Positions 8,179 to 16,911 of a stretch of 64,000 nt of DNA are shown here, one piece after another. The stretch's first letter is position 1, and each line of letters opens with the position of its first letter. The DNA comes from an uncultured Clostridiaceae bacterium (GTDB taxonomy: Bacteria > Bacillota > Clostridia > TANB77 > CAG-508). Below the pieces are notes generated by a model. The model saw only the letters and a list, made by a program, of their open reading frames with translations. It did no database searches and was not told the origin of the DNA. The position numbers and the translations under genes were made by a program. The stretch spans positions 42,793-106,792 of the forward strand of contig CANRSN010000004.1 of NCBI GenBank assembly GCA_947642455.1, given 5' to 3'.

Positions 8179-9372
8179 ATGAATTTAAAAGTATTAGGAT
8201 CAACAAAAGTAGGATATGAGTTACCAGTAGAAGAAGCAATAAAGTTTTCTGGAATGGAAGCAGGAATGTGCTATATGCCAGACAACTTAGAAACTCTTCT
8301 TTCAGAAAATGAAGAAAAGACAATTAAAAGAGCAAAAATGACAATGGGGTCAGGTCATCACAGTGTTTTTGATCATCCAAAATACAATTTTGCACTTGAG
8401 GAAATTCCTAAAATATTAGCTATAATACTTAATAATGAAAAGGTATATGATACTTCTGAAAAGTCAGCTAGATATACAAAAATGAAACCATCAAAGGAAG
8501 AAGAAACTTTATATGAAAAATGGATAGAACTTTATAGTAAAGAAATAGAAAAAGTGTATCCAAAAGTAAAAGAAGATGGAAAAACTAATGAAGAAATAGA
8601 AAAAGCAAATAAGGCTAGAAATACAGCTATTAGGAAAAAAGCTCAAGAAAATGCTAGATACTTAATTAGTGTGTTTACACCAGCAACAACTATGGGGCAT
8701 ACTATAGATTTAAGGCAATTTAGTTATATTCTTCATTGGATGGATGATTTCGTAGAAACAGCAGAAAATACAGAATTTAACAAAATGTTAAAACCTGTTC
8801 TAACAGATTTTACAAAAATGTGTGAAAAATATAAGATTGAAGAAGTAAATACAAATGTAAAAAAAAGAAAACTTTCACTATTTGCTACAGAAGAAAGACA
8901 AGAAGAGTGGGGAGAAAACTATTGTACAACATATGTAGCTACATTTTCAGAATTTGCTCAAGCACAACGTCATAGAACTATTTCATATGAAATTAGTTTT
9001 TTACCAGAGCCACAATTTTTTGTTCCACCAATTATAAAAGGTACAAATCTTGAACAGGAATGGATAAAAGATATTTCTTCTCTAGCTCATAGATTTCCTC
9101 AAGGTATGCTTATAAAGATTAATGAAAGAGGTACTGTAGAAAATTTTGTACTTAAATGTTATGAACGTTTATGTGGAGAGGCTCAACTTGAAATAGCAAT
9201 GCAAACATATGATACTTTGCAAAAATATTTAGAAAATACAAAAGGTGTAAAACCAAGAGTATATAATTATTTGAAAGATTATGCTAAAGGCGCAAGATGT
9301 ACTTTTGCAGGCTTTAAATGTTCTAAACCATGTATATGGGGAGCAAAAAATGCACTAGATAGAGTATTTTAG
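8179..9372 (+). CDS. thyX: FAD-dependent thymidylate synthase ThyX, double-length form
   Basis: Makes dTMP from dUMP using FAD and methylene-tetrahydrofolate. The diagnostic ThyX motif RHRxxSxxExS is present once, as QRHRTISYEIS near residue 276. At 397 residues it is nearly twice a usual ThyX. The N-terminal half looks like a second, decayed ThyX unit: GSGHHSVFDHPKYNF and SARYTKM match the flanks of the catalytic loop but the RHR is missing there. Start ATG 8179 follows GGAGATG, downstream of a strong promoter. No thyA is visible in the window. Confidence 0.88.
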   Translation: MNLKVLGSTKVGYELPVEEAIKFSGMEAGMCYMPDNLETLLSENEEKTIKRAKMTMGSGHHSVFDHPKYNFALEEIPKILAIILNNEKVYDTSEKSARYTKMKPSKEEETLYEKWIELYSKEIEKVYPKVKEDGKTNEEIEKANKARNTAIRKKAQENARYLISVFTPATTMGHTIDLRQFSYILHWMDDFVETAENTEFNKMLKPVLTDFTKMCEKYKIEEVNTNVKKRKLSLFATEERQEEWGENYCTTYVATFSEFAQAQRHRTISYEISFLPEPQFFVPPIIKGTNLEQEWIKDISSLAHRFPQGMLIKINERGTVENFVLKCYERLCGEAQLEIAMQTYDTLQKYLENTKGVKPRVYNYLKDYAKGARCTFAGFKCSKPCIWGAKNALDRVF

Positions 9373-9436
9373 TATTATTAAAATAGTTGAAAATATTACA
9401 AAAAAATAACATTTTTATAACAATTCTGTTACAATG

Positions 9437-9465
9437 TTGAATAAGGTAAAAATATAGAATATAAT
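9437..9465 (+). promoter_or_regulatory. Sigma-A type promoter of the HD-like / EndoQ operon
   Basis: TTGAAT at 9437-9442 and TATAAT at 9460-9465, spacer 17. It lies 47 bases before the first start codon of the three-gene unit ending with the EndoQ homologue. Confidence 0.7.
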
Positions 9466-9511
9466 GTAAGAAATGATAAGGAAATGGTGCTTAAAAATAG
9501 GGGGGAGTATA

Positions 9512-10051
9512 ATGGAAACATTTGCAAGCTATATTTTATCTGAAAAAGATTGGATAAGGAAAATGGAAATAATGTACTATTTAGAGAAAAAAACAGACAT
9601 ATTTTTTGATAAATCTGTTGTTTTTAAAGCAGAACTTGCAAAATTATTTATAGAAAAAATGAACTTAGATGTAGACATTAATCTAGTAATAACAGCATGT
9701 CTATTATGTAATTGTAAAAAACCAAAAGAATTTACTGACTTAGAAAAAGTAAAATCATATGCAAAAGATGGTGCAGAATATTTAAGCCAATTAGGTTTTT
9801 CAGATACATTTTGCAGAATATGTGAACAAGTAAATAGATATAGTGAAAGTGAACCAAGAGAGAAAGAAGCAGATATTTTAGAATTAGTTGATCAATATGG
9901 AGGAATGCTTTTAGATAGACCAGAAAGAATAGGTTTTAAACCAGATGAAGCACTAGTATTACTAGAATTCAGAAACTTAAAAGATAAATATAATAGATAC
10001 TTAGAGCAATTTAAACAATTTATTTATGAAATGCAGGAGGTATATGTATGA
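9512..10051 (+). CDS. HD-GYP-like protein with degraded active site
   Basis: No exact family assigned. The 179-residue, all-helical product has the order of an HD-GYP or HD domain: the segment INLVITACLLCNCKKP occupies the place of the metal-binding LLHDIGK motif but lacks the His-Asp pair, and MLLDRPERIGFKPDEALVLLE resembles the later RPYR...EAL part of HD-GYP proteins. It is therefore probably non-catalytic. Start ATG 9512 follows a run of G (AGGGGGGAG). It overlaps the next gene by four bases (ATGA), so the two are translationally coupled, and leads an operon with the EndoQ homologue. Confidence 0.65.
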   Translation: METFASYILSEKDWIRKMEIMYYLEKKTDIFFDKSVVFKAELAKLFIEKMNLDVDINLVITACLLCNCKKPKEFTDLEKVKSYAKDGAEYLSQLGFSDTFCRICEQVNRYSESEPREKEADILELVDQYGGMLLDRPERIGFKPDEALVLLEFRNLKDKYNRYLEQFKQFIYEMQEVYV

Positions 10052-10350
10052 GTGGAATAAAATCATCTTTAGAATTTTTAAAAGAAACATTTAATACAAG
10101 TAAAGATACAAAAGAAGCTGTAAGCAAGGCATATAGTACATACAATATAATAAGAGATGCTGTTATTGAAAAAGATAAAAATTCCAAAGAACAAAATGGT
10201 AAAGTGCCAAGAAAAGAAATTGATGTAAAAGATATCATGGAAAATGCTGAAAGCATAGTAATAAGGAAGCCAGAAGATATAGGAAAAGTTGCAAAAAAGA
10301 AAGAAGGAAGAGCAAATATAGACATAAGAGAGGATAAAGGAGAAAGATAA
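10048..10350 (+). CDS. Small charged protein of unknown function
   Basis: A 100-residue, lysine- and glutamate-rich protein with no hydrophobic segment and no family I recognise. It begins MSGIKSSLEFLKETF, predicted helical to about residue 50, then a disordered charged tail. Its start overlaps the stop of the HD-like gene and its stop abuts the EndoQ start with no gap, so all three are made from one message. It is probably a partner or regulator of one of them; that is inference from the arrangement alone. Confidence 0.65.
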   Translation: MSGIKSSLEFLKETFNTSKDTKEAVSKAYSTYNIIRDAVIEKDKNSKEQNGKVPRKEIDVKDIMENAESIVIRKPEDIGKVAKKKEGRANIDIREDKGER

Positions 10351-11583
10351 ATGAATGAAGTTTTTGCAGATTTGCATGTACACATAGGAAGAACAGAAAA
10401 TGGAAAACCAGTAAAAATAACAGCTGCAAAATCACTTAATTTTGCAAATATAGCAAAAGAATGTGCAGATAGAAAAGGAATAAACATAGTAGGAATTATA
10501 GATTGTGCTTCTCCATATGTTATAGAAGATATAGAAAATTTTTTGAAAACAGGAGAAGCATATGAAATTGAAGATGGTGGAATAATATACAAAGACAAAG
10601 TTTGTATATTATTAGGAAGTGAAGTTGAAACCTCTGAAATAGGAAGAAATGGAAATAAAGGTTCAGCACATAATGTATGTTTTTTTCCTCATTTAAAAGA
10701 CATAAAAGCATTTTCAAAAGAAATGCAAAGTCATATTAAAAATATAACTTTAAGTACACAAAGATCAAATGTTTCAGGCTATGAACTTATAGATATTGTT
10801 GAAAAGTACAATGGGATTTTAATTCCAGCACATGCTTTCACACCTCATAAAAGCTATTATGGAAATTGCACAGATAGATTAAAAAATATTTTTAAAGAGA
10901 AGTTTAATAAAATATTTGCATTAGAATTAGGTCTAAGTTCAGACACATATTTAGCAGACACAATCTCAGAATTGGAAAATATAACATTTGTAACAAATTC
11001 TGATGCACATTCTTTACCAAAAATTGCTAGAGAATATAACAAAATGCAAATAGAAGATATATCATTTAAAGAAGTAGTTATGGCATTAAAAAATGAAAAC
11101 GGTAGAAAGATAGTTGCAAATTATGGACTAGATCCTAAGCTAGGAAAATATCATAGAACTTACTGTGATAATTGTAATACTACAATAGAGACAAAAGAAC
11201 CTGTAGAAGTGTGTCCACAATGTGGAAGTGATAAAGTTACTTTTGGTGTTTTTGATAGAATAGAACTATTAAAAGATAAAAGTGTAAGTAAAAGTCCAGA
11301 AAATAGACCACAATATATATATCAAATACCACTTCAATTTATACCAGGAATGGGAATAAAGTCAATTAATAAATTATTAACAAATTTTGGTACAGAAATG
11401 ACAATATTACATAAATTATCAAAAGATGATATAGAAGCCATTGCTGGCGAAAAGTTAGCCTTAGCTATAGTTAATGCACGAGAAGGAAAAATGCAGATAC
11501 AAAGCGGTGGCGGAGGAGTATATGGTAAAGTGGGACGGAGCAAATTAGGACAAAAATGTCCCAAAAGGGACAGACTATTGTAA
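10351..11583 (+). CDS. Endonuclease Q family protein (PHP domain nuclease)
   Basis: Homologue of EndoQ, which nicks DNA 5' of deaminated bases such as uracil and hypoxanthine. The PHP metal-binding start FADLHVHIG is at residues 4-12 and later histidines lie in PAHAFTPH and TNSDAHS. A zinc ribbon follows (CDNCNTT and CPQCGSD, about residues 272-295), then a helix-hairpin-helix stretch (PGMGIKSINKLLTNFG). The family normally ends just after GGGGVYG; here the frame runs 15 or so residues into a large palindrome, which supplies the stop codon. Third gene of its operon. Confidence 0.87.
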   Translation: MNEVFADLHVHIGRTENGKPVKITAAKSLNFANIAKECADRKGINIVGIIDCASPYVIEDIENFLKTGEAYEIEDGGIIYKDKVCILLGSEVETSEIGRNGNKGSAHNVCFFPHLKDIKAFSKEMQSHIKNITLSTQRSNVSGYELIDIVEKYNGILIPAHAFTPHKSYYGNCTDRLKNIFKEKFNKIFALELGLSSDTYLADTISELENITFVTNSDAHSLPKIAREYNKMQIEDISFKEVVMALKNENGRKIVANYGLDPKLGKYHRTYCDNCNTTIETKEPVEVCPQCGSDKVTFGVFDRIELLKDKSVSKSPENRPQYIYQIPLQFIPGMGIKSINKLLTNFGTEMTILHKLSKDDIEAIAGEKLALAIVNAREGKMQIQSGGGGVYGKVGRSKLGQKCPKRDRLL

Positions 11584-11684
11584 TATTTGAAAAATAACAA
11601 AAATTATATTATTTAGTTATTCAAATATTACAGTGGTCTGTCCCTTTTGGGACATTTTTGTCCTAATTTGCTCCGTCCCACTTT
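11527..11684. repeat. Family D: 158 bp near-perfect palindrome
   Basis: Arms 11527-11598 and 11616-11684 are complementary over about 70 bases with few mismatches, around a short A+T loop. Each end begins AAAGTGGGACGGAGC and includes the inner hairpin TGTCCCAAAAGGGACA. Both convergent genes, the EndoQ homologue and sspH, terminate inside it. It reads as a non-autonomous inverted-repeat element, with bidirectional terminator potential. Confidence 0.85.
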
Positions 11685-11848
11685 TCATATAAATCTTCTA
11701 CATCAACTTCTCTTTCTTCATTGTTATCAACAAAACCAACTGTTGCAATATTATCATTTAATTCTTGAATCCATACAGGACGGTCATCATAATAAATATC
11801 TCTTTTCTCTTTATTTTTTAAAATTTGATATACTTGTTTACTATTCAT
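11663..11848 (-). CDS. sspH: H-type small acid-soluble spore protein
   Basis: Small spore-core protein of 61 residues resembling the SspH family: helical start SKQVYQILKNKEKRDIYYDD, then RPVWIQELN and an acidic beta part ending VDVEDLYEKW. AGGAGG precedes the ATG on the minus strand. The last residues (DGAN and stop) come from the end of the 158 bp palindrome shared with the gene opposite, so the original C-terminus may have been altered by insertion. Family assignment is from pattern similarity in a spore-forming genome context. Confidence 0.7.
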   Translation of the reverse strand: MNSKQVYQILKNKEKRDIYYDDRPVWIQELNDNIATVGFVDNNEEREVDVEDLYEKWDGAN

Positions 11849-11956
11849 ATAAAATCCTCCTATAAATTGAATATTTATTTTAATTAAATTATATACAAGC
11901 CTTTGGAAGTTTATTCCTTAATATTGGAATTATCCTGTTCATATTTTTGGGTTCTA

Positions 11957-11985
11957 TTGTAAAAAAAGCAATGTTATAGTATACT
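11957..11985 (+). promoter_or_regulatory. Promoter of ymdB-spoVS
   Basis: TTGTAA at 11957-11962 and TATACT at 11980-11985, spacer 17, ahead of ymdB. Confidence 0.55.
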
Positions 11986-12033
11986 AAGATAGGGGAATAA
12001 TTAACTATATATGAGAAAGGAATGAAATTTTAT

Positions 12034-12807
12034 ATGAGAATTTTAGCCATAGGAGATTTAGTTGGAGAAAGTGGAGTAAAAAAGTTAAAAGAGACTTTAC
12101 CAGATATAACAAGTAAAAATAATATAGATTTTGTAATAGTAAATGCAGAAAACTCAGCAGGAGGAATGGGAATAACATCAAAAATATATAATGATTTAAA
12201 AGAAATGAAAGTAAATGTAATAACAATGGGGAATCATACTTGGGGAAAAAAAGATATATTTTCATTTATAGATAGCCCGATTTTAATAAGACCAGCTAAT
12301 TATTCAAAAGGTGTAGTTGGTAAAGGGTATGGAATTTATGAATGTAAAGGAAAGAAGATAGCTGTTATAAATTTAATAGGAAGAACAGATATGTCAATAC
12401 AGTCTGATAATCCATTTACAACTGTAACAGAAATAATAGAAAAAATAAATAAAATAGTAGATATAATTATAATAGATTTTCATGCAGAAGCTACAGCCGA
12501 AAAGATAGCAATGAAATACTATTTAGATGGAAAGGCAACAATTATATTTGGAACACATACACATGTACAAACAGCAGATGAACAAATAACTAAAAATGGA
12601 ACAGCATATATTACAGATATAGGAATGACAGGTCCAAAAGAATCTGTAATAGGTATGGATATAGAGGCATCAGTAAAAAGATTCTTAACATCTCTGCCAG
12701 AAAGATATAAATTAGCAGAAGGTGAATGTATATTAAATGGGTGTATTTTTGAAATAAATGACGACAATTGTCGAGCAGAAAAGATTAGTAGAATATTTTT
12801 AAAATAA
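12034..12807 (+). CDS. ymdB: YmdB-family metallophosphoesterase
   Basis: Binuclear-metal phosphodiesterase; Bacillus YmdB hydrolyses 2',3'-cyclic nucleotides and affects biofilm and motility decisions. The 257-residue product shows all metal-ligand motifs in order: ILAIGDLVGESG, VNAENSAGGMG, MGNHTWGKKD, IIDFHAEATAEK and FGTHTHVQTADE. The start is set at ATG 12034, which matches the usual MRILAIGD N-terminus; the ATG at 12022 is one base from the AAAGG and cannot be used with it. spoVS follows, as in many Firmicutes. Confidence 0.9.
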   Translation: MRILAIGDLVGESGVKKLKETLPDITSKNNIDFVIVNAENSAGGMGITSKIYNDLKEMKVNVITMGNHTWGKKDIFSFIDSPILIRPANYSKGVVGKGYGIYECKGKKIAVINLIGRTDMSIQSDNPFTTVTEIIEKINKIVDIIIIDFHAEATAEKIAMKYYLDGKATIIFGTHTHVQTADEQITKNGTAYITDIGMTGPKESVIGMDIEASVKRFLTSLPERYKLAEGECILNGCIFEINDDNCRAEKISRIFLK

Positions 12808-12941
12808 AAGGCGAAAAACAAATAAAAATGACGAAAAAATCTTCCATAAATTTCCAAAAAACTATAGACATTTTATAAAAAATGTAATATAAATATATTT
12901 GTAATTCAATACAAAAAATAAAAAATTATAGGAGGCAAAAA

Positions 12942-13205
12942 ATGGAAGTTTTAAAAATCTCATCAAAATCAAATCCAAATTCAGTAGCAGGAGCAATTGC
13001 AGGTTTGGTAAAGGAAGAAAACAAAGCAGAAATGCAAGCAATAGGAGCAGGAGCATTAAATCAAGCGGTAAAGGCAGTTGCAATTGCAAGAGGTTTTGTT
13101 GCACCATCTGGAGTAGATTTAGTATGTATACCAGCATTTGCAGAAGTTGAAGTGGAAGGAGAAGATAGAACAGGTATCAGAATTATTGTTGAATCAAGAA
13201 AATAA
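12942..13205 (+). CDS. spoVS: Stage V sporulation protein S
   Basis: Alba-fold-like protein of 87 residues required for normal sporulation and affecting septation. The sequence is the highly conserved family type: MEVLKISSKSNPNSVAGAIA, QAIGAGALNQAVKAVAIARG and a C-terminal IRIIVESRK. Ribosome binding site TAGGAGG is eight bases before the ATG. It lies 134 bases downstream of ymdB and ends before a clear terminator. A dependable marker that the organism makes endospores. Confidence 0.96.
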   Translation: MEVLKISSKSNPNSVAGAIAGLVKEENKAEMQAIGAGALNQAVKAVAIARGFVAPSGVDLVCIPAFAEVEVEGEDRTGIRIIVESRK

Positions 13206-13220
13206 TTTTGTAAAATATAT

Positions 13221-13249
13221 TGTCAAAAAAGGTTTTTCCTTTTTTGACA
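13221..13249 (+). terminator. Hairpin terminator after spoVS
   Basis: TGTCAAAAAAGG and CCTTTTTTGACA form a perfect 12 bp stem around TTTTT. It closes the ymdB-spoVS unit. Confidence 0.75.
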
Positions 13250-13352
13250 TATAGAAATTAGTTTTTTCTTAAACATATTTATATCAAAATAAATATTAAT
13301 AACACATACCTCTTAATGGTTACGAATAATTCTAAAAAAAATTGAAATTATC

Positions 13353-13427
13353 TTGAAAAAAATCATAAAGTAATATATTATATGAATACATAAAAGAGGA
13401 AAAAGAAATTTGATTTATGCAAATTTC
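13353..13427 (+). promoter_or_regulatory. Promoter and leader hairpin of the substrate-binding protein gene
   Basis: TTGAAA at 13353-13358 and TATTAT at 13376-13381, spacer 17. The leader carries an inverted repeat GAAATTTG/CAAATTTC at 13405-13427 which could be an operator or RNA hairpin. A family B end fragment (ATAAATATTAATAACAC) lies just upstream at about 13290-13322. Confidence 0.5.
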
Positions 13428-13468
13428 AATTTCTATAATGCCTTTAAATTAAAGAAAGGATTTTTTAT

Positions 13469-15058
13469 ATGAAAGTAAATATTATAAAATATGTATTTAT
13501 TGTTTTTGTAATAGGAATAATCATATTTGCAATATATATGATATATTTTAAAGATAAAGAAGAAGAAGCAAAACAAGAAGATATAATCCAAAGCGAAGAA
13601 AAAGTAGAATTAAAAGATTTACGACTAGGAATATCAAATTATGATACAATAAATCCTCTATTATCTAACAATAAAGAAGTATTAAATATTGGACAGTTAA
13701 TATATGAGCCATTAATTAAAATAGATGAAAACTATAAAACACAATTATGTCTTGCAAAAGAATGTTCAAAAACATCAGAAACAACATATGTTATAAAAAT
13801 TAATAATAATATAAAATGGCAAGATGGGACAAGTTTAACAGCTAAAGATATACAATTTACTATAGATAGGCTAAAAGAATTAACTTCAATATACACACAT
13901 AATGTAGAAAAAATAACAAGTGTTGAAGTTTTAGATAATGAAACAATAAAAATAAATTTAAGTGAAGAAGTTCCATTTTTTGAATATAATTTAATTTTTC
14001 CAATACTTTCTTCTAACAATTACTTAGGGGAAGATTTTAAAACTTCTACAAAAGTTCCAATAGGAACAGGAATGTTTTCAATAAGTACAATAGAAAATGG
14101 AGTAATAACACTTCTAAAAAATGAGAATTGGTGGAATATAAAAGAACAAAATTCAAAAATAGAAAGTATAAAAATAAAATTATATTCAGAAGTAGGAGAA
14201 GTATATAATAGTTTTAAATTAGGAAATATAGATATACTAACTACATCAAACTTAAATTTAGAACAATATATTGGAACAATTGGATATGCAAAAAGAGAAA
14301 TAAAAGGAAGAGACTTTGACTATTTAGCTTTTAACTGTAATCAAGATTTATTAAAAAATGTAGAGGTAAGAAAAGCAATAAGCTATTGTATAGATAAGGC
14401 TAATATAATAACAAGTGTATATAATAATAACTACTATATTTCGAACTTTCCTTTAGACTATGGTAATTATTTATATAATGAAGAAAAAGTAGGTTTAGGC
14501 TATAATCAAGAACAAGCCAAAAGAATATTAGAAGAAAATGGCTGGGAATATAAAAATAATAGATGGCAAAAGAGAGAAAATGGCAGTACTAAAAGGTTAG
14601 AATTTAAATTAACAGTATGTACATCAAATGAGAAAAGAGTTTTAGCTGCAGAAAGTATAAAATCACAATTAGGGCAAATTGGAATAAAAGTTACAATTAA
14701 TAAGATATCAGATAGCCAATACCAAAAAGCACTTAAAAATAAAAGTTATGATATAATATTAACAGGTGTTACTAATTCATATAGTCCAGATTTAACCACA
14801 TTCTTTGGAATAGATAATTTACAAAACTATACTAATGAGGAGGTTATTAATATACTAAACGAAATAAAATCTATAAGTGATATAAATCTTCTTAAAGAAA
14901 AATATAATAGGATTTTAGATATTTATAATGAGGAAGTACCATTTGTATGTTTGTATAGAAATAAGCAAACAGTAGTAAAAAGTCAAAATTTGGCAGGAGA
15001 ACTTAAACCCAACAACTACTTTAGTTATTATGGAATATCTAATTGGTATAGAATGTAG
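13469..15058 (+). CDS. Peptide-type ABC transporter substrate-binding protein (SBP family 5)
   Basis: Extracellular solute-binding protein of the OppA/DppA family, 529 residues. It has an N-terminal hydrophobic anchor (about residues 8-27) without a lipobox cysteine, so it is tethered as a transmembrane protein, not a lipoprotein. Family landmarks are LSNNKEVLNIGQLIYEPL, TYVIKINNNIKWQDGTSLTA, GTGMFS and VRKAISYCIDKANI. The start follows AAAGGA. No permease or ATPase gene is adjacent, so the transporter it serves, if any, is elsewhere. Substrate unknown, most likely oligopeptides. Confidence 0.85.
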   Translation: MKVNIIKYVFIVFVIGIIIFAIYMIYFKDKEEEAKQEDIIQSEEKVELKDLRLGISNYDTINPLLSNNKEVLNIGQLIYEPLIKIDENYKTQLCLAKECSKTSETTYVIKINNNIKWQDGTSLTAKDIQFTIDRLKELTSIYTHNVEKITSVEVLDNETIKINLSEEVPFFEYNLIFPILSSNNYLGEDFKTSTKVPIGTGMFSISTIENGVITLLKNENWWNIKEQNSKIESIKIKLYSEVGEVYNSFKLGNIDILTTSNLNLEQYIGTIGYAKREIKGRDFDYLAFNCNQDLLKNVEVRKAISYCIDKANIITSVYNNNYYISNFPLDYGNYLYNEEKVGLGYNQEQAKRILEENGWEYKNNRWQKRENGSTKRLEFKLTVCTSNEKRVLAAESIKSQLGQIGIKVTINKISDSQYQKALKNKSYDIILTGVTNSYSPDLTTFFGIDNLQNYTNEEVINILNEIKSISDINLLKEKYNRILDIYNEEVPFVCLYRNKQTVVKSQNLAGELKPNNYFSYYGISNWYRM

Positions 15059-15084
15059 AAAAATTTATGTTACAATTTATATTA

Positions 15085-15136
15085 CCTAAATATTAATAAC
15101 ATAGCAGATAGTATAAGACATCTGAATAGTTACATG
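15085..15136. repeat. Family B end fragment
   Basis: Carries AATATTAATAACATAGCAG and the terminal ACATCTGAATAGTTAC of family B, with no opposite end. It sits just upstream of the recA promoter. Confidence 0.6.
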
Positions 15137-15163
15137 TACTAAATAAAAAAATTAATTTTACAC

Positions 15164-15209
15164 TTGACAAAAACAAAAAATAATATATAATTAATCAAAC
15201 AAGAGTTTG
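15164..15209 (+). promoter_or_regulatory. recA promoter with probable LexA operator
   Basis: TTGACA at 15164-15169 and TATAAT at 15186-15191, spacer 16. The palindrome CAAACAAGAGTTTG at 15196-15209 covers the expected start site and has the AAC-N4-GTT core of Firmicute SOS boxes. Confidence 0.7.
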
Positions 15210-15240
15210 AAGTAGAAACACAAGAAAGGAAGAAAAAGAA

Positions 15241-16299
15241 ATGGAAAAAAATTCAGAAAAAATGAAAGCATTAGAAACAGCATTAGCACAAATTGAAAAA
15301 CAATTTGGAAAAGGCTCAATAATGAAATTAGGAGAATATCAAGCAATGAATGTTGAGGCAATCCCAACAGGAGCATTAAGTTTAGATATAGCATTAGGAA
15401 TTGGAGGAATTCCAAGAGGAAGAATTATAGAAGTATATGGTCCAGAGTCTTCAGGAAAAACAACTTTAGCACTTCATATGATAGCAGAAGCACAAAAATT
15501 AGGAGGAGAGGCAGCATTTATAGATGCAGAACATGCCTTAGACCCAGTATATGCAAAACACTTGGGAGTAGATATAGACAATTTAATAGTTTCACAACCA
15601 GATACAGGAGAGCAAGCACTAGAAATAGCAGAGGCATTAGTAAGAAGCACTGCACTAGACATAATAGTAATAGACTCTGTTGCAGCACTAGTTCCGAAAG
15701 CAGAAATAGATGGAGACATGGGAGATTCACATATTGGTTTACAAGCAAGGTTAATGTCACAAGCATTAAGGAAATTAGCAGGAGCTATAAATAAATCTAA
15801 ATCAGTAATATTATTTATAAACCAATTAAGAGACAAAGTAGGAGTAATGTTTGGTAGTCCAGAAACAACAGCAGGAGGTAGAGCACTTAAATATTACGCA
15901 TCTGTAAGGTTAGATATAAGAAAAGTAGAGAATATAAAACAAGATGGTGAATTTATAGGAAATAGAGCAAAAGTAAAGGTCGTAAAAAATAAAGTAGCAC
16001 CACCATTTAGAGAAGCAGAATTTGACATAGTATATGGAAAAGGAATATCAAAAGAAGGAAATATACTAGACATTGCAGTAAGTTTAAATATAATTGAAAA
16101 AAGTGGATCTTGGTTTAGTTATAATGGAGATAGAATTGGGCAAGGTAGAGAAAACGTTAAAAAATATCTAGTAGAAAATCCAGAAATCGCAAAAGAAGTA
16201 GAAGAAAAAATAAGAGCAAATTCTGCTGAAGCATTTGAGAAGAGTTTGGGAGAAAACGAAGAAACAAATAAAGAAGAAAATGAAAAAGAAGAGGAATAA
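15241..16299 (+). CDS. recA: Recombinase RecA
   Basis: ATP-dependent strand-exchange protein and coprotease for LexA. Of 352 residues, Walker A is GPESSGKT at 67-74, Walker [11 protein letters not shown] near 140-150, and the signatures [21 protein letters not shown] and [16 protein letters not shown] are intact. The C-terminal tail is acidic (EENEKEEE). Start ATG 15241 follows GGAAG; an SOS-type operator overlaps the transcription start. recX begins two bases after the stop, so the two are co-transcribed. Confidence 0.98.
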   Translation: MEKNSEKMKALETALAQIEKQFGKGSIMKLGEYQAMNVEAIPTGALSLDIALGIGGIPRGRIIEVYGPESSGKTTLALHMIAEAQKLGGEAAFIDAEHALDPVYAKHLGVDIDNLIVSQPDTGEQALEIAEALVRSTALDIIVIDSVAALVPKAEIDGDMGDSHIGLQARLMSQALRKLAGAINKSKSVILFINQLRDKVGVMFGSPETTAGGRALKYYASVRLDIRKVENIKQDGEFIGNRAKVKVVKNKVAPPFREAEFDIVYGKGISKEGNILDIAVSLNIIEKSGSWFSYNGDRIGQGRENVKKYLVENPEIAKEVEEKIRANSAEAFEKSLGENEETNKEENEKEEE

Positions 16300-16301
16300 A
16301 A

Positions 16302-16754
16302 ATGTATACCATAGAAGAGTTTGACAGGTATAAAACAAAAGTGTTAAAATATATAATATATAAGAAAAGAACAGAGCAAGAAATAAGGCTTAAATTTGAT
16401 AAAACAATTGAAGAAGAAATATTAGAAGATATAATAGAAGAATTAAAAGAAAATAATTATATAAGTGATGAGGATTACATAAAGAGGGCAGTAAATGAAT
16501 TTATTGCCTTAAAGAATTTATCTATAAAAGAAATAAAATGTAAACTATTTTCAAAAGGGATACAATCAAATTTAATAGATGAATATATCTCAAACAATAT
16601 AGATATATTAGAAGAATATGAGAAAAAATCCGCAGAAAATATTGTTACAAAAAAGTCTGTAAACATGGATGAAAATGAAATAAAACAATATCTTTTAAAA
16701 AAAGGATATAAACAAGAAAACGTAAATATAGCACTAGAAGCTCTTGAAGACTAA
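16302..16754 (+). CDS. recX: RecA regulator RecX
   Basis: Modulator that binds RecA filaments and limits their activity. The 150-residue product is all helical with the repeated three-helix pattern of RecX: YIIYKKRTEQEIRLKF, LKENNYISDEDYIKRAVNEF and KQYLLKKGYKQENVNIALEAL. It starts two bases after recA, its usual partner. Sequence conservation in RecX is low, so the call leans partly on position. Confidence 0.9.
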   Translation: MYTIEEFDRYKTKVLKYIIYKKRTEQEIRLKFDKTIEEEILEDIIEELKENNYISDEDYIKRAVNEFIALKNLSIKEIKCKLFSKGIQSNLIDEYISNNIDILEEYEKKSAENIVTKKSVNMDENEIKQYLLKKGYKQENVNIALEALED

Positions 16755-16779
16755 AATGGTTATAAATAGGCAGAGAATG

Positions 16780-16824
16780 TTTTCTATATTTAGAAAGTCG
16801 TATAGACTCTTCTAATATAGAAAA
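16780..16824 (+). terminator. Inverted repeat after recA-recX
   Basis: TTTTCTATATT pairs with AATATAGAAAA around an inner AGAA/TTCT and GTC/GAC stem. It lacks a following T run but is well placed to end the recA-recX message. Confidence 0.5.
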
Positions 16825-16911
16825 ATGTGTTGTACACAAATTTACATGTTACATTAATAAAGCTACAAAATGTATTTAGATATTTTAAAAGCAAGCATGA
16901 AAGGAAGAATA

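Noticed and set aside
11334-11865. Open frames on both strands across the 158 bp palindrome
   Set aside because: They arise from the inverted repeat itself, which reads the same on both strands; only the ends of EndoQ and SspH are real coding.
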